This document shows positions 42,947 to 54,201 of a stretch of 64,000 nt of DNA, piece by piece. Position numbers and translations under genes: made by a program. Within the stretch, counting starts at the first letter, position 1; every line of letters starts with the position of its first letter. Where the stretch lies: contig CM064417.1 in assembly GCA_032690845.1 (NCBI GenBank), positions 40,306,432 to 40,370,431 of the forward strand, read 5' to 3'. Under the pieces are notes generated by a model that had not been told where the DNA came from, did not search any database, and was given only the letters and a program-made list of their open reading frames with translations. This DNA comes from Eleusine coracana subsp. coracana (Eukaryota > Streptophyta > Magnoliopsida > Poales > Poaceae).

Positions 42947-45900
42947 GGCGGCGGCAGCCAGGGAGCACAGTAGAAGCATTCTCGCGTCGGCGGTAGGCCT
43001 CGGCGTGGGCGTCGGCCTCGGCCTGGCATCAACGCCGTTCTCAGTGCGGAGCCCTAGCCGGGGCTCCACCGACGGCCCTACGCCGGTGGAGTTGGAGGCG
43101 GAGCTCCGGCGGCTGGTCATCGATGGGTGCGACACCGGCGTCACCTTCGACGACTTCCCCTACTACATCAGGTACGTGTGGGGTTCGGTTCAGCCCAAAT
43201 ACCGATACAGATTAGGAAGCCTTTTTACTTTCTCTTTCGATTTTGATTTCCAAAAGCACGCGTCGATTAGTTTATGGTTCTTCTGGAATGCTTGTTATGG
43301 GTTGGAGTAGAATCAAGGTTGCTTCTTTAGACATGGTGTTAACGGTCAACACGAGTCAATGGAAAATTGCAATAATGTTTGGTGACTGGTCAGGCATGTC
43401 TTCCCCGTCTTTGCAGCGAGGAGATGCGGCTGGCACTCACGAGCACGGCGTACCCTTACCTGAATCAGGAGGTCCTTCCAAAACATATCAATGTTCACAC
43501 CCACTCTAGCCGCACAATACTCCTCTGCGGCCAGTCAGGTTTGGCACCACATGACCACAACATCACCAGAGTTTTGGGTTGCAAAGATCTTGTTTTAACT
43601 GTCTTGGGTCCTTGTTGCAGAGTTCTGCCTATGCTCCCTCGCGAAGGCCGTCGCTCACCAGTTCAATGCCCGCCTTCTGGTACTGGATGTCTTGGAGCTC
43701 GCCAAACGGGTCAGTCTGAAACCATTTGGCCAATTGTAATTGTGATCATGCTGTAGTGTTCTCTTGATAAAAGTTCCTAAACTTTCGAATGCCATTCCAG
43801 ATCAAGCACAAGTACGGCTGCATGGACAATGCGCAGGCTATGGTCAGTACCATAATTCCTCTTGATATCTATGATGTATTTTTGGTTGAAATGGCAATGA
43901 AACCTCAATACAGCTTGTTAGTTGATTGGATAGGACCGCGTGCTTTTCTTTAACGATTTATGGCTTTATTGCCTTACTGCTATCGGATTTTTGGAGAACT
44001 TTTTCTTGACGAAAGATAGTATAGAAGTGAGTTTGGTTTGTCCTCACGCGAGACCATGGTGTCCTTGGATAAGGACAACAATCCACGCTGTTGGAAAAAG
44101 TACACTCAAAGAATACATTTTTTACAGCATATGAGCATTTGCGGTATTTGTTATTTCGTAAAAGTGGGACTGACCCTAGACTACTGATGATTTATTAACC
44201 AAATTCTTCTTTTGATGATGCAGATTCTCGAAAAATCCACAGTTGAGTCAACCCTGCGTAGATTGTATGGTTTGATTGAATCTTTCAACTGTCTGAGCAT
44301 GAAGGCTGAACCAACAGGTATCAACTTGATTAGTTCCTTCGTAGCAAATCAAGTCTATAGTTCTTTTTATGAGAATATTTATGTTGAAAGAATTCTCTTC
44401 GCTCTTTTTGGGTGAAGCAATTTTTTTGAGGAAGATGTTTGCTCTTTTGAGGTTTGTAGAGTTTCTTGTTTCAGGCTTGTTAGTCCAGTTCATGTCCTAG
44501 TTTTTGTGATATTCTGATTGAGATGTTATGAAACGATAATGCAGGATCATCTCGTCATGAAAAGGGGATTCTCGATTTGAGGACAAGGTAAAACATTTTC
44601 TATGTTATGAACTTGAACTTCAAACCTTGTGTTCCATGTTTCTAATCATCTCTGGATGGTGCTAACAGCGATTGTCGTTCTAAGAACGTATCACAAGTTT
44701 GGGTACAGGTATCTCTATTAGCTGGTGCAAAGGACCATGACGACTCGGAATTGATAGAATATGGTGAGTTAACTGCTTCAGATCATCTCATCCATTTATG
44801 CCACAACTGACAGACGCGTAAATAAAGCATAGCTGCCAGTTCAGATCCACCAACATAATCTTCACATAAATTCAAATGGTTGTATATTGTTTCATTCAAC
44901 TGAGATTGTCAAGCTTAAACCTTTGTCTTATCTACCTAGATATTTGTAGATGAACCATGTTGCTTATTTTGCTTGGAGCATAGTGTAGGTAGAAAGCAAT
45001 AATTCTGAATTCACGGGATACCTTTGTCTTATCCTCTTCTGATGCAGAAAACGTCTACCCAAGCTGGAATGTGGATGAGAAAATTCTCATGCGGTACCTT
45101 TATAAAGTAAGTGAGTCTGCACCTGCATGATCATATTTAACGTGCGTTATTTGTATTAGGATCTGATAATAGAATCATGTCTGCAGGTCATAGTCTCCAT
45201 TTCTGAATGCGGTCCGATTATACTATATATCAGGGATGTTAACATGTTCCTTGAGAACTCGGAGAGAGCATATTCTATGTTCCAGAAAATGCTGAACAAA
45301 CTATCACACCGAGTGTTGATAATTGGCTCACATTTTCTTAACGGGGATCAAGATATTGACGATGTTGATAAGGATGTGACTCGTCTATTCCCTTATATTC
45401 TGGAGACAAAACCTCCCAAAGGAAAGGCTCAACGTGAGAAATGGAAGAAACAAATGGAGACTGATTCGGCAAAAATCAAGACTGATATGTTTACAAAGTT
45501 GGTTACTGATGTGCTCTCAGCGAACAAACTGGAGTGTGATGATCTTAGTTCACTATCACCAGATGAATTGGGATCAATTCATACTCACCTTTTTGACATC
45601 ATTGCCCCATCGGTTTCTTACCATTTGATGAATCAAAAGGACCCTGAATATAAGAACGGGAAGCTCATTATCTCTTCAACAAGGTCAGTCAATATTTCAA
45701 TGATCCGTTGTTAGTTGTGTGCCCAACCTTTTTGTTAACAACATGATTCTTGGACAGCTTATCTCATGGATTAAAAATTTTCCAAGAGAGCAACCTTGGG
45801 AAAGATACTGTGGTAAAAACAGATGAGCCAAATAAGGTATATGTGTTCCTCATCAATAAATAATGTTCATTTAGTTCGTATATAAAGAAACATAAAATCG

Positions 45901-47509
45901 TATATCCCATAGACGATTTACCTTTTCCATTTTATTACCTACAGGTCAAAGACAACGGATATGAAAAGAGGATCAGAGAATCGGTTATACCTGCCGGTGA
46001 AATAGGAGTGACATTTGATGATATTGGAGCAATGGATGATATCAAAGAGTCAATTCAGGAGCTTGTCATGCTGCCACTTCAACGGCCTGATCTCTTCAAT
46101 GGTGGTCTTTTGAAGCCATATAGAGGAATTTTACTCTTTGGACCACCTGGAACCGGGAAAACTATGCTTGCCAAGGCTATAGCTAACGAAGCTGGCGCTA
46201 GCTTCATAAATATCTCGCTATCTTCTTTCTCATCAAAATGTTATGGGGACGCTAAGAAGAGTATTCGGGCGCTGTTTAGTCTTGCTGTAAAAATTGCACC
46301 AACCATAATTTTCTTGGACAAGGTGGACAGCATGTTAGGGTCACGGAAACAATCAAATGAACATGAGGTGTCAAGGAGGATCAAGACTGAATTCATGACA
46401 CATTGGGATGGACTTTTGTCCAAGTCCTGTGTAAAGATTATTGTGCTTGCTGCAACGAACAGACCATTTGACCTTGATGAAGCTATCATCAGGCGGTTCG
46501 AGCACAGGTGTGTTTGAAATTATTATTCTTATCAAAAATCTGTCTGCTTGACAATCATGTTTAATAATAATAAGAATTATAGTTGCTGATCTATCGTGTT
46601 CTACAAAACAGAATCATGGTCGGCTTGCCAACTCTTGAGAGTAGGGAGCTTATTTTAAAGAAGTTGTTGTCAAAAGAGAAGGTTGAAAATATTGACTTCA
46701 AGGAACTTGCAACGTTGACTGAAGGATACAGTGGCAATGATCTGAAGGTTTGTGAACTAGTTTGAATCTGAAGGCTTATTGTAAATTCAATAGTCACTCT
46801 GACTGACTTTTATTTTCCAGAATCTTTGTGTGACAACCGCTTATCGTCCTAGGAGAGAGATCCTTCAGAAAGAAATAGAAACTAATAAGGTAAGATCAAG
46901 GGGAAACAAACCATTGGGAGGCTTCTATTGCACATCTAGACATGAAATAGAAATAACCAGAAATATGAAAGCAATTTGATTCCATAATTACAGTGCTTGA
47001 AATTTTTTGTTGATGTCTCTGGCCCCAGGATAAGGACAAACAGGTCCATGATAAGGACAAACAGACCCAGGATAAGAAGGACAAACAAGTGACTGTGAAG
47101 GTTGAGTGTTCTAAGAGTTCCCAAAAAGGTGGGAAGGACGTAGTGAAGGGCGAGAAAGCTGGAAACCCCCCAAAGCAAGGAAGCGGGAGCGGTAAAGGGA
47201 AACCAGAGAAAGGTGCAAAGAGCGAAACTGAAGAGACCGTTTCCCTCAGGCCGTTAACCATGGAGGACTTGAAGCAGGCAAAGGAACAAGTATGTAACTG
47301 GCGACTCAGTTTTTCCTCTCAGCTATTCACTCAGTTTGTATGTTGCTTTTGACATTACTCTTCCTAAACCATCGTGCACCTGACACGTTATGCAGGTTGG
47401 CCCAAGCTTTGCTAGTGAAGGTATTGTCATGAACGAGATCAAGCAGTGGAATGAGCTCTATGGCAAAGGCGGGTCAAGGAAGAAGGAACAGTTGACGTAT
47501 TTTTTGTAG
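42909..47509 (+). CDS. AAA+ ATPase, spastin/MSP1-type plant family, 15 exons
   Basis: Exons: 42909-43171, 43417-43538, 43621-43709, 43801-43842, 44224-44317, 44545-44587, 44669-44763, 45048-45106, 45187-45683, 45758-45836, 45945-46507, 46612-46747, 46821-46889, 47029-47289, 47396-47509. All introns are GT-AG and the frame is open for 841 residues; I spliced by eye and exon 7 is the least certain. The N-terminus has a Gly/Ala/Val-rich hydrophobic segment (residues ~24-41), as in Arabidopsis relatives such as At5g52882, which are of similar length. AAA domain: Walker A GPPGTGKT (527-534), pore loop SKCYGD (559-563), Walker B IIFLDK (582-587), AATNRPFDL, Arg finger RRF, then the family C-terminus WNELYGKGGSRKKEQLTYFL. 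The Walker B catalytic Glu is Lys (codon 46320-46322), and the usual pore-loop Trp-Phe is Cys-Tyr. A Lys-rich segment (718-804) includes DKDKQ repeats. Probably membrane-associated; substrate unknown. Confidence 0.9.
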
Positions 47510-47930
47510 AAGTGTGTGTACAGATGTTTGTTCAGTTTGGGTTGTAATAGACCTCTTGTTGTGCTTGTGTGTATGCTGGTGAGACTAGAAGTTCGTTTGT
47601 ACCTGTGGGTTTAATAATGAATTTGCATGCTATGTTCGTTGTATGCTCATTGGAGTTTGAGCTGGGCATTCCATTCGTGCTTTGTTAAAGGAATAATGTC
47701 GAATGAAGGGTGTCGCTTATATATAGTCCAAAATAAAATTTGTCCAGAGTACAACATAGTTCTCAAATCTTCCGGAAATTGTTTGACGAAGTATGTGAAG
47801 TGTTCATGACGAAGTTCGGTTCGGGCCTCGGAGGCATGACAATGCCGAAAGCCATACCGTGCCTGTTCTGTTAAGATAAGTACTACAGTTGTAATCTGAT
47901 AGTGTTTGTTAAGCGCGGCCACCCATAGTC
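47510..47930 (+). other. AAA+ gene 3' region and left flank of Copia E
   Basis: An A-rich AATAAT at 47613-47618 is a plausible polyadenylation signal about 105 nt after the stop. The rest shows no gene. Confidence 0.45.
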
Positions 47931-48114
47931 TGTTAGGATCGTGTTTGTATATTTGAGATAAGGCTGGCCTAGCACAACAAACTCTATCGTGTTGTACACG
48001 CCACGGCGAAGGCTGTTGTCACCTATATAAATAGAGCTACGCGGCCCTTCGGGGTTGGACGCTTCCACAAACATTCACATGGTACCAAGAGCCTATCCTC
48101 ATCTCATCTAATCC

Positions 48115-49050
48115 TTGGCGTCATCCTCTACTACCCCTGCCGCAGCGCCCTTGGCACTCCCGGTCACGGAGAAGCTGCACAAGGGGAAGTTCAATCTGTG
48201 GAAAGCACAGATCATGCCGGTCATCCATGGCGCACAGCTCGAAGGGCTCATCCTCGGCACCGACGTCGGTCCAGCAAAACAAGTGGAGACTCAAGTTAAA
48301 GATAAGCCAGTATAGATGTCCAATCCCGAGTACTCCAAGTGGATCGCTCGTGATCAACAAGTTGTGAGTTATCAGCTCACGACACTCACGAAGGAGATCC
48401 TTACCCAAGTCGCTGACAAGCGTCGGCGGCTGAACTATGGAAGGCCATCATGGAGATGTTCACGTCCCGTACCCAAGCGCGATCGGTGAACACACGCATC
48501 GCCCTGATGACAACACACAAGGGCACGATGGCTTTGACTGAGTACTTCAACAAGATCAAGACGCTCGTCGACGACATGGCCACGACGGGCAAGCCTCTAG
48601 AGGAGGAAGAAATCGTCAGCTATATTCTTGTTGGGCTCGACTATGAGTACAATCCGATGGTTTCTCCCTGGTTGCTCGTGTTGAGCCCATATCAGTAAGC
48701 GAGCTTCACTCCCAACTGTGGTCCTTTGAAAATCGTATTGATTTGCTGCATACTGATTAATCTTCTATGAACTCTGGCTTTCGTGGTCATGGTGGACTTG
48801 GACGCGGCTGCCCTCGTGGCCATGGTGGACATTGTGGCAGGAATACTAGTGGATGCGGCACTCCAATTCGAGGCCGTGGTGGACGCGGTGGTGCAAGCGG
48901 CAACCACAACGGCCACAACACTGGTGTATTAAAAGGAAGGTCATGCTACCGACATCTGCTGGTATCATTTTGACCGCGACTATGTCTCCGTCAAGTGCAG
49001 CGTGGTGGCTGCCATGAACAACTACGGCATCGACTCCAACTGGTACACCG
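48115..49050 (+). pseudogene. Copia E gag (broken)
   Basis: The expected start codon is TTG (TTGGCGTCATCC), so the ATG appears mutated. LHKGKFNLWKAQIMPVIHGA, then a TAG at 48313-48315, EYSKWIARDQQVVSYQL, a frameshift near 48425, and RIALMTTHKGTMALTEYFNKI with DYEYNPMVS show a UBN2-type Copia gag. A Gly-rich region (48770-48930) and a damaged zinc knuckle (GHATDICWY) follow. It cannot make an intact gag. Confidence 0.8.
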
Positions 49051-50666
49051 ACACGGGTGCCACTGACAACATCACTAGGGACCACAACAAGCTGGCAGTT
49101 CATGATCACTACCACGGTAATGACCAGATCAAGACTGCAAGCGGATCAGGTATGGCTATTGATCACATTGGTCATGTTACTCTTCCTACCCTCCGTCATA
49201 ACCTACATCTCAATAATGTCCTTCATGTTCCTGATGCTTGCAAAAATCTAGTTTCTGTTCATCGCTTTGCCCTTGATAACAAAGTATTCTTGGAATTTCA
49301 TCCTTGGTTTTTTTTTTGTAAAGGACCTAGCAACGAGGAGAACACTTCTTAGTGGCAAATGCAAAGATGACCTCTATCCCCTTCCTTCCAATCTTCATCT
49401 TTACAGAAGACAGGTGTTGAGTGCAATAAAGCCATCTCCTGAGAGATGGCATAGGAGAATAGGGCATCCCTCATTGCCTATTGTTCATCAAGTCATTAGT
49501 TCTCATAATTTAACTTGTTCCACTAGTGAGAATAATGCTAATGCAATTTGTCATGCTTGTCAACAAGCAAAAAGTCATGAGCTTCCCTATCCTGTTTCCA
49601 TTAGTACATCTAAGGAACCTTTGCAACTTATTTTCTCTGATGTATGGGGGCCAACACCTGATTCTTTTGGAAGGAAGAAATATTACATGAGTTTTATACA
49701 TGATTACAACAAATTTACATGGGTTTATCTCCGTAAGAAAAAATCTGATGTTTTTAGATTTTTCATGAATTTCAATCTTTGGTGTAAAGGCATTCTAATC
49801 GTAAAAATATTTTTTATTCTGTCAGATTGGGGTGGCGAGTATGAAGGCTTGCATTCTTTTTATCACAAAATTGGCATTATGCATCTTGTTTCCTGTCCAC
49901 ATGCTCACCAAAAAAATAGTGCGCTAGAACGCAAACATCGCCACATAGTTGAAGTTGGCCTTTTCCTTCTTGCACATACTCGCATGCCACTCAAGTACTG
50001 GGATGGGGCTTTCGTTTCCGTTGTTTATCTCATTAATCGCACCCCAACCAAGCTCTTGAACTATCTCACACCGCTTGAAGTTTTACTTAAAGAAACACCA
50101 AATTACTCTCCCTTGCGAGTATTTGGTTGTGCATGCTGGCCGCACATGCGCCCCTACAATAAAAGAAAGCTTGAATTTCATTCTAAACGATGTGTTTTTA
50201 TTGGCTATAGCAATCTTCACAAAGGCTACAAATGCCTAGATGTATCCACTGATTGCATATACATATCACGAGATGTTGTATTCGATGAAAACATTTTTCC
50301 ATTTGCTGATCTCCATTCAAATGTCGGACAACGTCTTAGATCTGAAATCCTTTTGCTCCCTTCTAATGTACAAAATTTTGCTGGGGATAAAACAGTACTT
50401 AACCTTGTGATTAATGGTCATACATATGCTACTAATGGCCCTATGGAATTTGCAGAAATTTTGGAAGAAAACGAAGTTGTAGAGCATGGTGGCAGCCATG
50501 ATCACATGCAGGAGCGGCCGAGCGCAGCGATCGGAGCTGATTCTCCCGCTCTAATCATTAGCGAACGCGATGAATCAGTTTTGGGAACACAGCCCGCATC
50601 GTTGTCAGCAGCTGGCGACTTAGCGACGGCCATGTCACACGCGGTCGGGCACGCCTCTACGCACCA
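49002..50666 (+). pseudogene. Copia E protease and integrase
   Basis: The protease shows WYTDTGATDNIT (catalytic Asp) and VLHVPDACKNLVSVHRFA. After a frameshift at about 49315 a long frame runs to the solo LTR: pre-integrase zinc motif (WHRRIGHPS ... CHACQQAKSH), then integrase SDVWGPTPDS (first Asp), LSDWGGEYEG (second Asp) and ALERKHRHIVEVG (catalytic Glu), then LINRTPTKLLNYLTPLE and the GYSNLHKGYKCLD block. All three catalytic residues are kept. The order protease-integrase-RT identifies Copia. Confidence 0.85.
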
Positions 50667-52574
50667 TGTAAGGATCACGACCATTAAGGTCACCCTAAGG
50701 CATGAATGTTTTAGTGATGAATGACAAACATGAAAATGTGACTAATGTCTACATGAGTGTTGTTCATGTAGGAAACATTTTCTACTCTATGACGATTGTT
50801 GACGGCGGCCTTGGCGATGGATGAAAATGACCGCAAACATGGATGCTTGTGAGCTTGATGGATTCCAAGAGTTGATAGAGGATCAAAGCTAAGGACAAGC
50901 TATGGAACAAGTGTTGGGAACACTTGTCTAGTTGTTAGGGCTTTGAGTCCATAGAAAAAACTAGACTATCAAGGGGGTCTAGGTCATTTCTCTTAGGTCA
51001 TGTCTAGTCGGTGATGTGCAAGGTTGCTCGATGAAATCACAGGCACTAGGTGACAGTGGAGAAGCCAAGGAGCTGTTCAGAGAAGCCAGGAAATGAAGTC
51101 AAGCGAGAACGAGGAGTTTCAGCTTCTAGACGAAGTGACTGGACATAGGGGTCAGTGAAAACCGGACTGTATGGTCACTGAGTGGACAGAGAGCAGTTTG
51201 CAAGGAATTTGTCTGCGCAAGGATCAATAGTGACTGGACGGTCCGGTTTATATGGAGACGCACCGAGACAGAGAGGACGCAAATTGGGAGCTCTCTGGAA
51301 TAGAGAGAGAAAGTCTGACCGGACAGTCCGGTCAGCTGACTGGACGGTCCGGTCAGTAGGAGATCTGCAGGGGCAGAGCCGATGGTGCCGAGGATTTCAG
51401 TGACCGGACGGTCCGGTCAGACAATGACCGGACTGTCCGGTCAGTTAGCCCAGAAAGCTGATTTTGTGGAGCAACGACTAGTTGGAGGTTGGAAGCCTAT
51501 ATAATTTTGTTGCTGGGATCTTTGTGACCTCTCTTGGCCAGTGGAATTGCTTGGAGCATTTGGTGAGAGCCAAGAGGAAAAGAGGAGAGCACTAGGAGGA
51601 GATATTGTATATCTTGAGAGTGCTAGTGAGAGTAACAAAGAGTGATCTTGCATATCTAAGGCTAGGTGTCCTTGAGGGTGTGATCTAGGTTGTTACTCTT
51701 GGTCTATGATGGGACCTAGACCGGTTAGGCATCGGTGATCGAGCCTATCGTGATCGGTTGTGAAGGCCGTCACATATTTGTACACGGTTTGAGCCTGCCG
51801 GTGAAAGGGGCATCGCTAGTGAGCACCTGTGTCGGCTTAGGGAGTCCGGTAAGTTCTCAAGGGAGGCGAGCTTGTGCCTTGATGGTAGCGGTGACGCGCA
51901 CCATGTCTTCACTCCGGGAGTGATTGCGGGCTCGTGGGCGAGAACTCCATATTGGTGGCGAGAGGGAGCGGGACTCTGGCAGGAGTGGTCCAACGAGGAG
52001 TAGGGGAAGGCACCATCCTTCCGAGACCATGGGAAAAAAATCATGAGCCATTTCTTACTCTACTCCTTACTATGATGCTTTACTTTCCACATTTACATAC
52101 CGTGCTATTCATGCTTGTGTGCTTACCTTGCTCTAGTTGACTACCTAGTAGACTTGCATGAATAGGCTTCTTTACTTGCTAGTAGTGCTTAGCTTTCATA
52201 CTCGATCACTAGCATGTATAGGAGTTGCTTTGGCTTGTTTGATCACCCTAGTATGTATCGTGCTACTAATGCTTGTGTGCCTTCCATGTGCTTGTTAATT
52301 TAGTAGCTTTGCATGAGTAGGCTTCTTTGCTAGCTTGTTGTGTGCTTCTACGTGTTCTTTGATTACTAGCTTGCGTAGGAGTTGTGTGCCTCGTGTGTGA
52401 TCCACAAGTATGCTTAGGTTGTCTTTCATTTCATAGGATTATCTTGTTAGTGTGATCACCACTAGAATTGTGTAGGAGTTGTTTGAGTGGTCGGTTTTAG
52501 TAGTTGGCCAAATAGGTACATAGTTTGAGTTCTCGATTCACCCCTCCCCCCCTCTCGGTCACTCGATCCTTTCA
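50667..52574 (+). mobile_element. Solo LTR, probably Sire/Maximus-like Copia
   Basis: 1908 bp with ends TGTAAGGATC and GATCCTTTCA, which form an inverted pair with one mismatch. Flanked by target duplication CACCA (50662-50666 and 52575-52579). Joining the flanks makes the E polyprotein continuous. Large size and a terminus ending CCTTTCA suggest Sire/Maximus relatives, but there is no internal sequence to prove it. Orientation is uncertain. It contains the paired CCGGACNGTCCGG palindromes at 51225-51445. Confidence 0.85.
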
Positions 52575-52579
52575 CACCA

Positions 52580-53151
52580 CCCGCGTGTCTACCAATGGGG
52601 GCGAATGTGTGGTCGCATCACCTGCACCTGCACCAGGAGCTCCTGATGGCATTGTGACCCGAGCTCAACATGGGATTTCAAGACCAAAGGTGTACACGGA
52701 TGACACAGTCAGGTATAGTATGTTAACTACTACTGGTGAGCCGACTGATTTGCGTGATGCTAATTCAAACTGGAAACAAGCTATGGACTATGAATATGAT
52801 GCATTAATCCAGAATAAGACATGGCGCTTAGTTCCCTCTGCTACTGGAAAAAATGTTATTGATTGTAAATGGGTGAATAAAATTAAGAGAAAGGTCGATG
52901 GCTCAATAGATCGCTACAAGGCTAGATTGGTTGCAAAAGGTTTTAAACAATGGTATGAGATAGACTATGAAGATACCTTTAGTCCAATGGTCAAAGGAGC
53001 TACTATAAGATTGATTTTGTCACTTGCAATATGAAAAGGATGGTGGCTTAGACAATTAGATGTGTAGAGCATGTTTTTGCATGGTGTTCTTGAGGAAGAG
53101 TGTATATGAGGCAGCCACCTGGCTATGAAGATAAGTTTAAGCCTAATTACA
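52580..53151 (+). pseudogene. Copia E RT, N-terminal part only
   Basis: NWKQAMDYEYDALIQNKTWRLV, then CKWVNKIKRKVDGSIDRYKARLVAKGFKQ and YEDTFSPMVKGATIRLIL, then a TGA at 53032-53034 and, in other frames, QLDV, MFLHGVLEEE and MRQPPGYED. Typical Copia RT start. The catalytic YVDD block would lie beyond the break at 53151 and is not in the window. Confidence 0.85.
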
Positions 53152-54201
53152 TGTAATGACCCATAATTTCTGTATTAAAAAATTAGTGTTGAATTCAAAA
53201 TTTCTATCAAATGTTAAGATTCAAGTCTCGATCCAATTTGAATTCATATGGCATTTGAATCTGCTTCAAATAGTTGTCAAACAATTTTCCTAGGCGTCCT
53301 GCCACCAAGGGCTGATTTCCCCCACCCTCTTGACGCCAGCCTGCTCTTCATTCCTCCCTCTGGACTGAAGTCCGAACAAGTAACTGGCCCACTTGGCCCA
53401 ACTAACGCTACCTGCCCGTTTGTCGTTTTCTTCCCGTTGATCAGAGCCGAGAGTTGTAGGAGCGCAGACGTCGAAACCAACATGGCAGCATCTTCGGCAC
53501 CCACGCCCAAAAACCCTAGCCAGCACCATGCCTATAAGTACCCCTCAGACCCTGCCGCTTTCCCCAAACCCTACTCATGCCGCCAGGCCGCGTGAGGAAA
53601 ACCCTGGCCACCGCCATCTTCCTCCATCTCTGTCATCGGCGTGAGGCAGCCCAAGTGACCCTCGACGATAAGACGTGTAGCCCTATACCTCTTCCTCATG
53701 TCCTGGCGCACCTTCTAGCTGATCGTATGGTGTTTCGAGAAGAGGAGAAGAAGGATTTGGAGAACCGCCGTCCACCACCATGACCACTTTGTCGCCATTT
53801 GCGTCTGCCCTGGTGAGCTACAATCTCGTCCCGTCTATGTTCTTTGGTATTCCTCATATATCCTTGCCCTTTCCTCAAAACTATATCGCATCTCGCTGTA
53901 GATCTGCCGGAATGGAGCCGTTGTCTGCGGGCCGTGATCACCATCTGCTCGAGCTGAGGACTGAAGTCGATGTTGCCATCATCTCCGTTCATCCCGGCCT
54001 CCGCATCTTCGCCTTTCCCTTCAAACTGTCACGGTAAGTGCCTGCACTTTCCCCCGGTCCCCTTTCTCCCTTGGATTTTCCCTCTGTCTCATGTTGCTCT
54101 CGGTGCCGCTATTGCATGCATGCCCGCCATGGCCCCGAGTGTTGTGCGCTTTGGGTTGCCTGGCAGGTCTGTGCTTTGTTGCTGTGCGCAAGCGCTCATG
54201 T
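53152..54201 (+). repeat. Element D LTR, first part
   Basis: It starts TGTAATGACCCATAATTTC. A TATA-like CCTATAAGTACCCC at about 53530 may be the promoter. Open frames in this GC-rich stretch have no homology I recognise. Confidence 0.75.

Larger units (their letters stand above)
47931..53151 (+). mobile_element. Copia element E, truncated
   Basis: A short 5' LTR (47931-48079, TGTTAGGATCG...ACATTCACA, TATA CTATATAAATAG near 48023), then a primer site TGGTACCAAGAGC (48080-48092) of the initiator-tRNA type. Gag, protease, integrase and the start of RT follow on +. It is split by a solo LTR (50667-52574) and cut off in RT at 53151 by element D. RNase H and the 3' LTR are not in the window. Confidence 0.85.

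Noticed and set aside
42909..47509. AAA+ gene as a processed or dead pseudogene
   Set aside because: Fifteen exons with proper GT-AG introns and no frame break over 841 codons; only the Walker B and pore-loop changes argue for altered activity.
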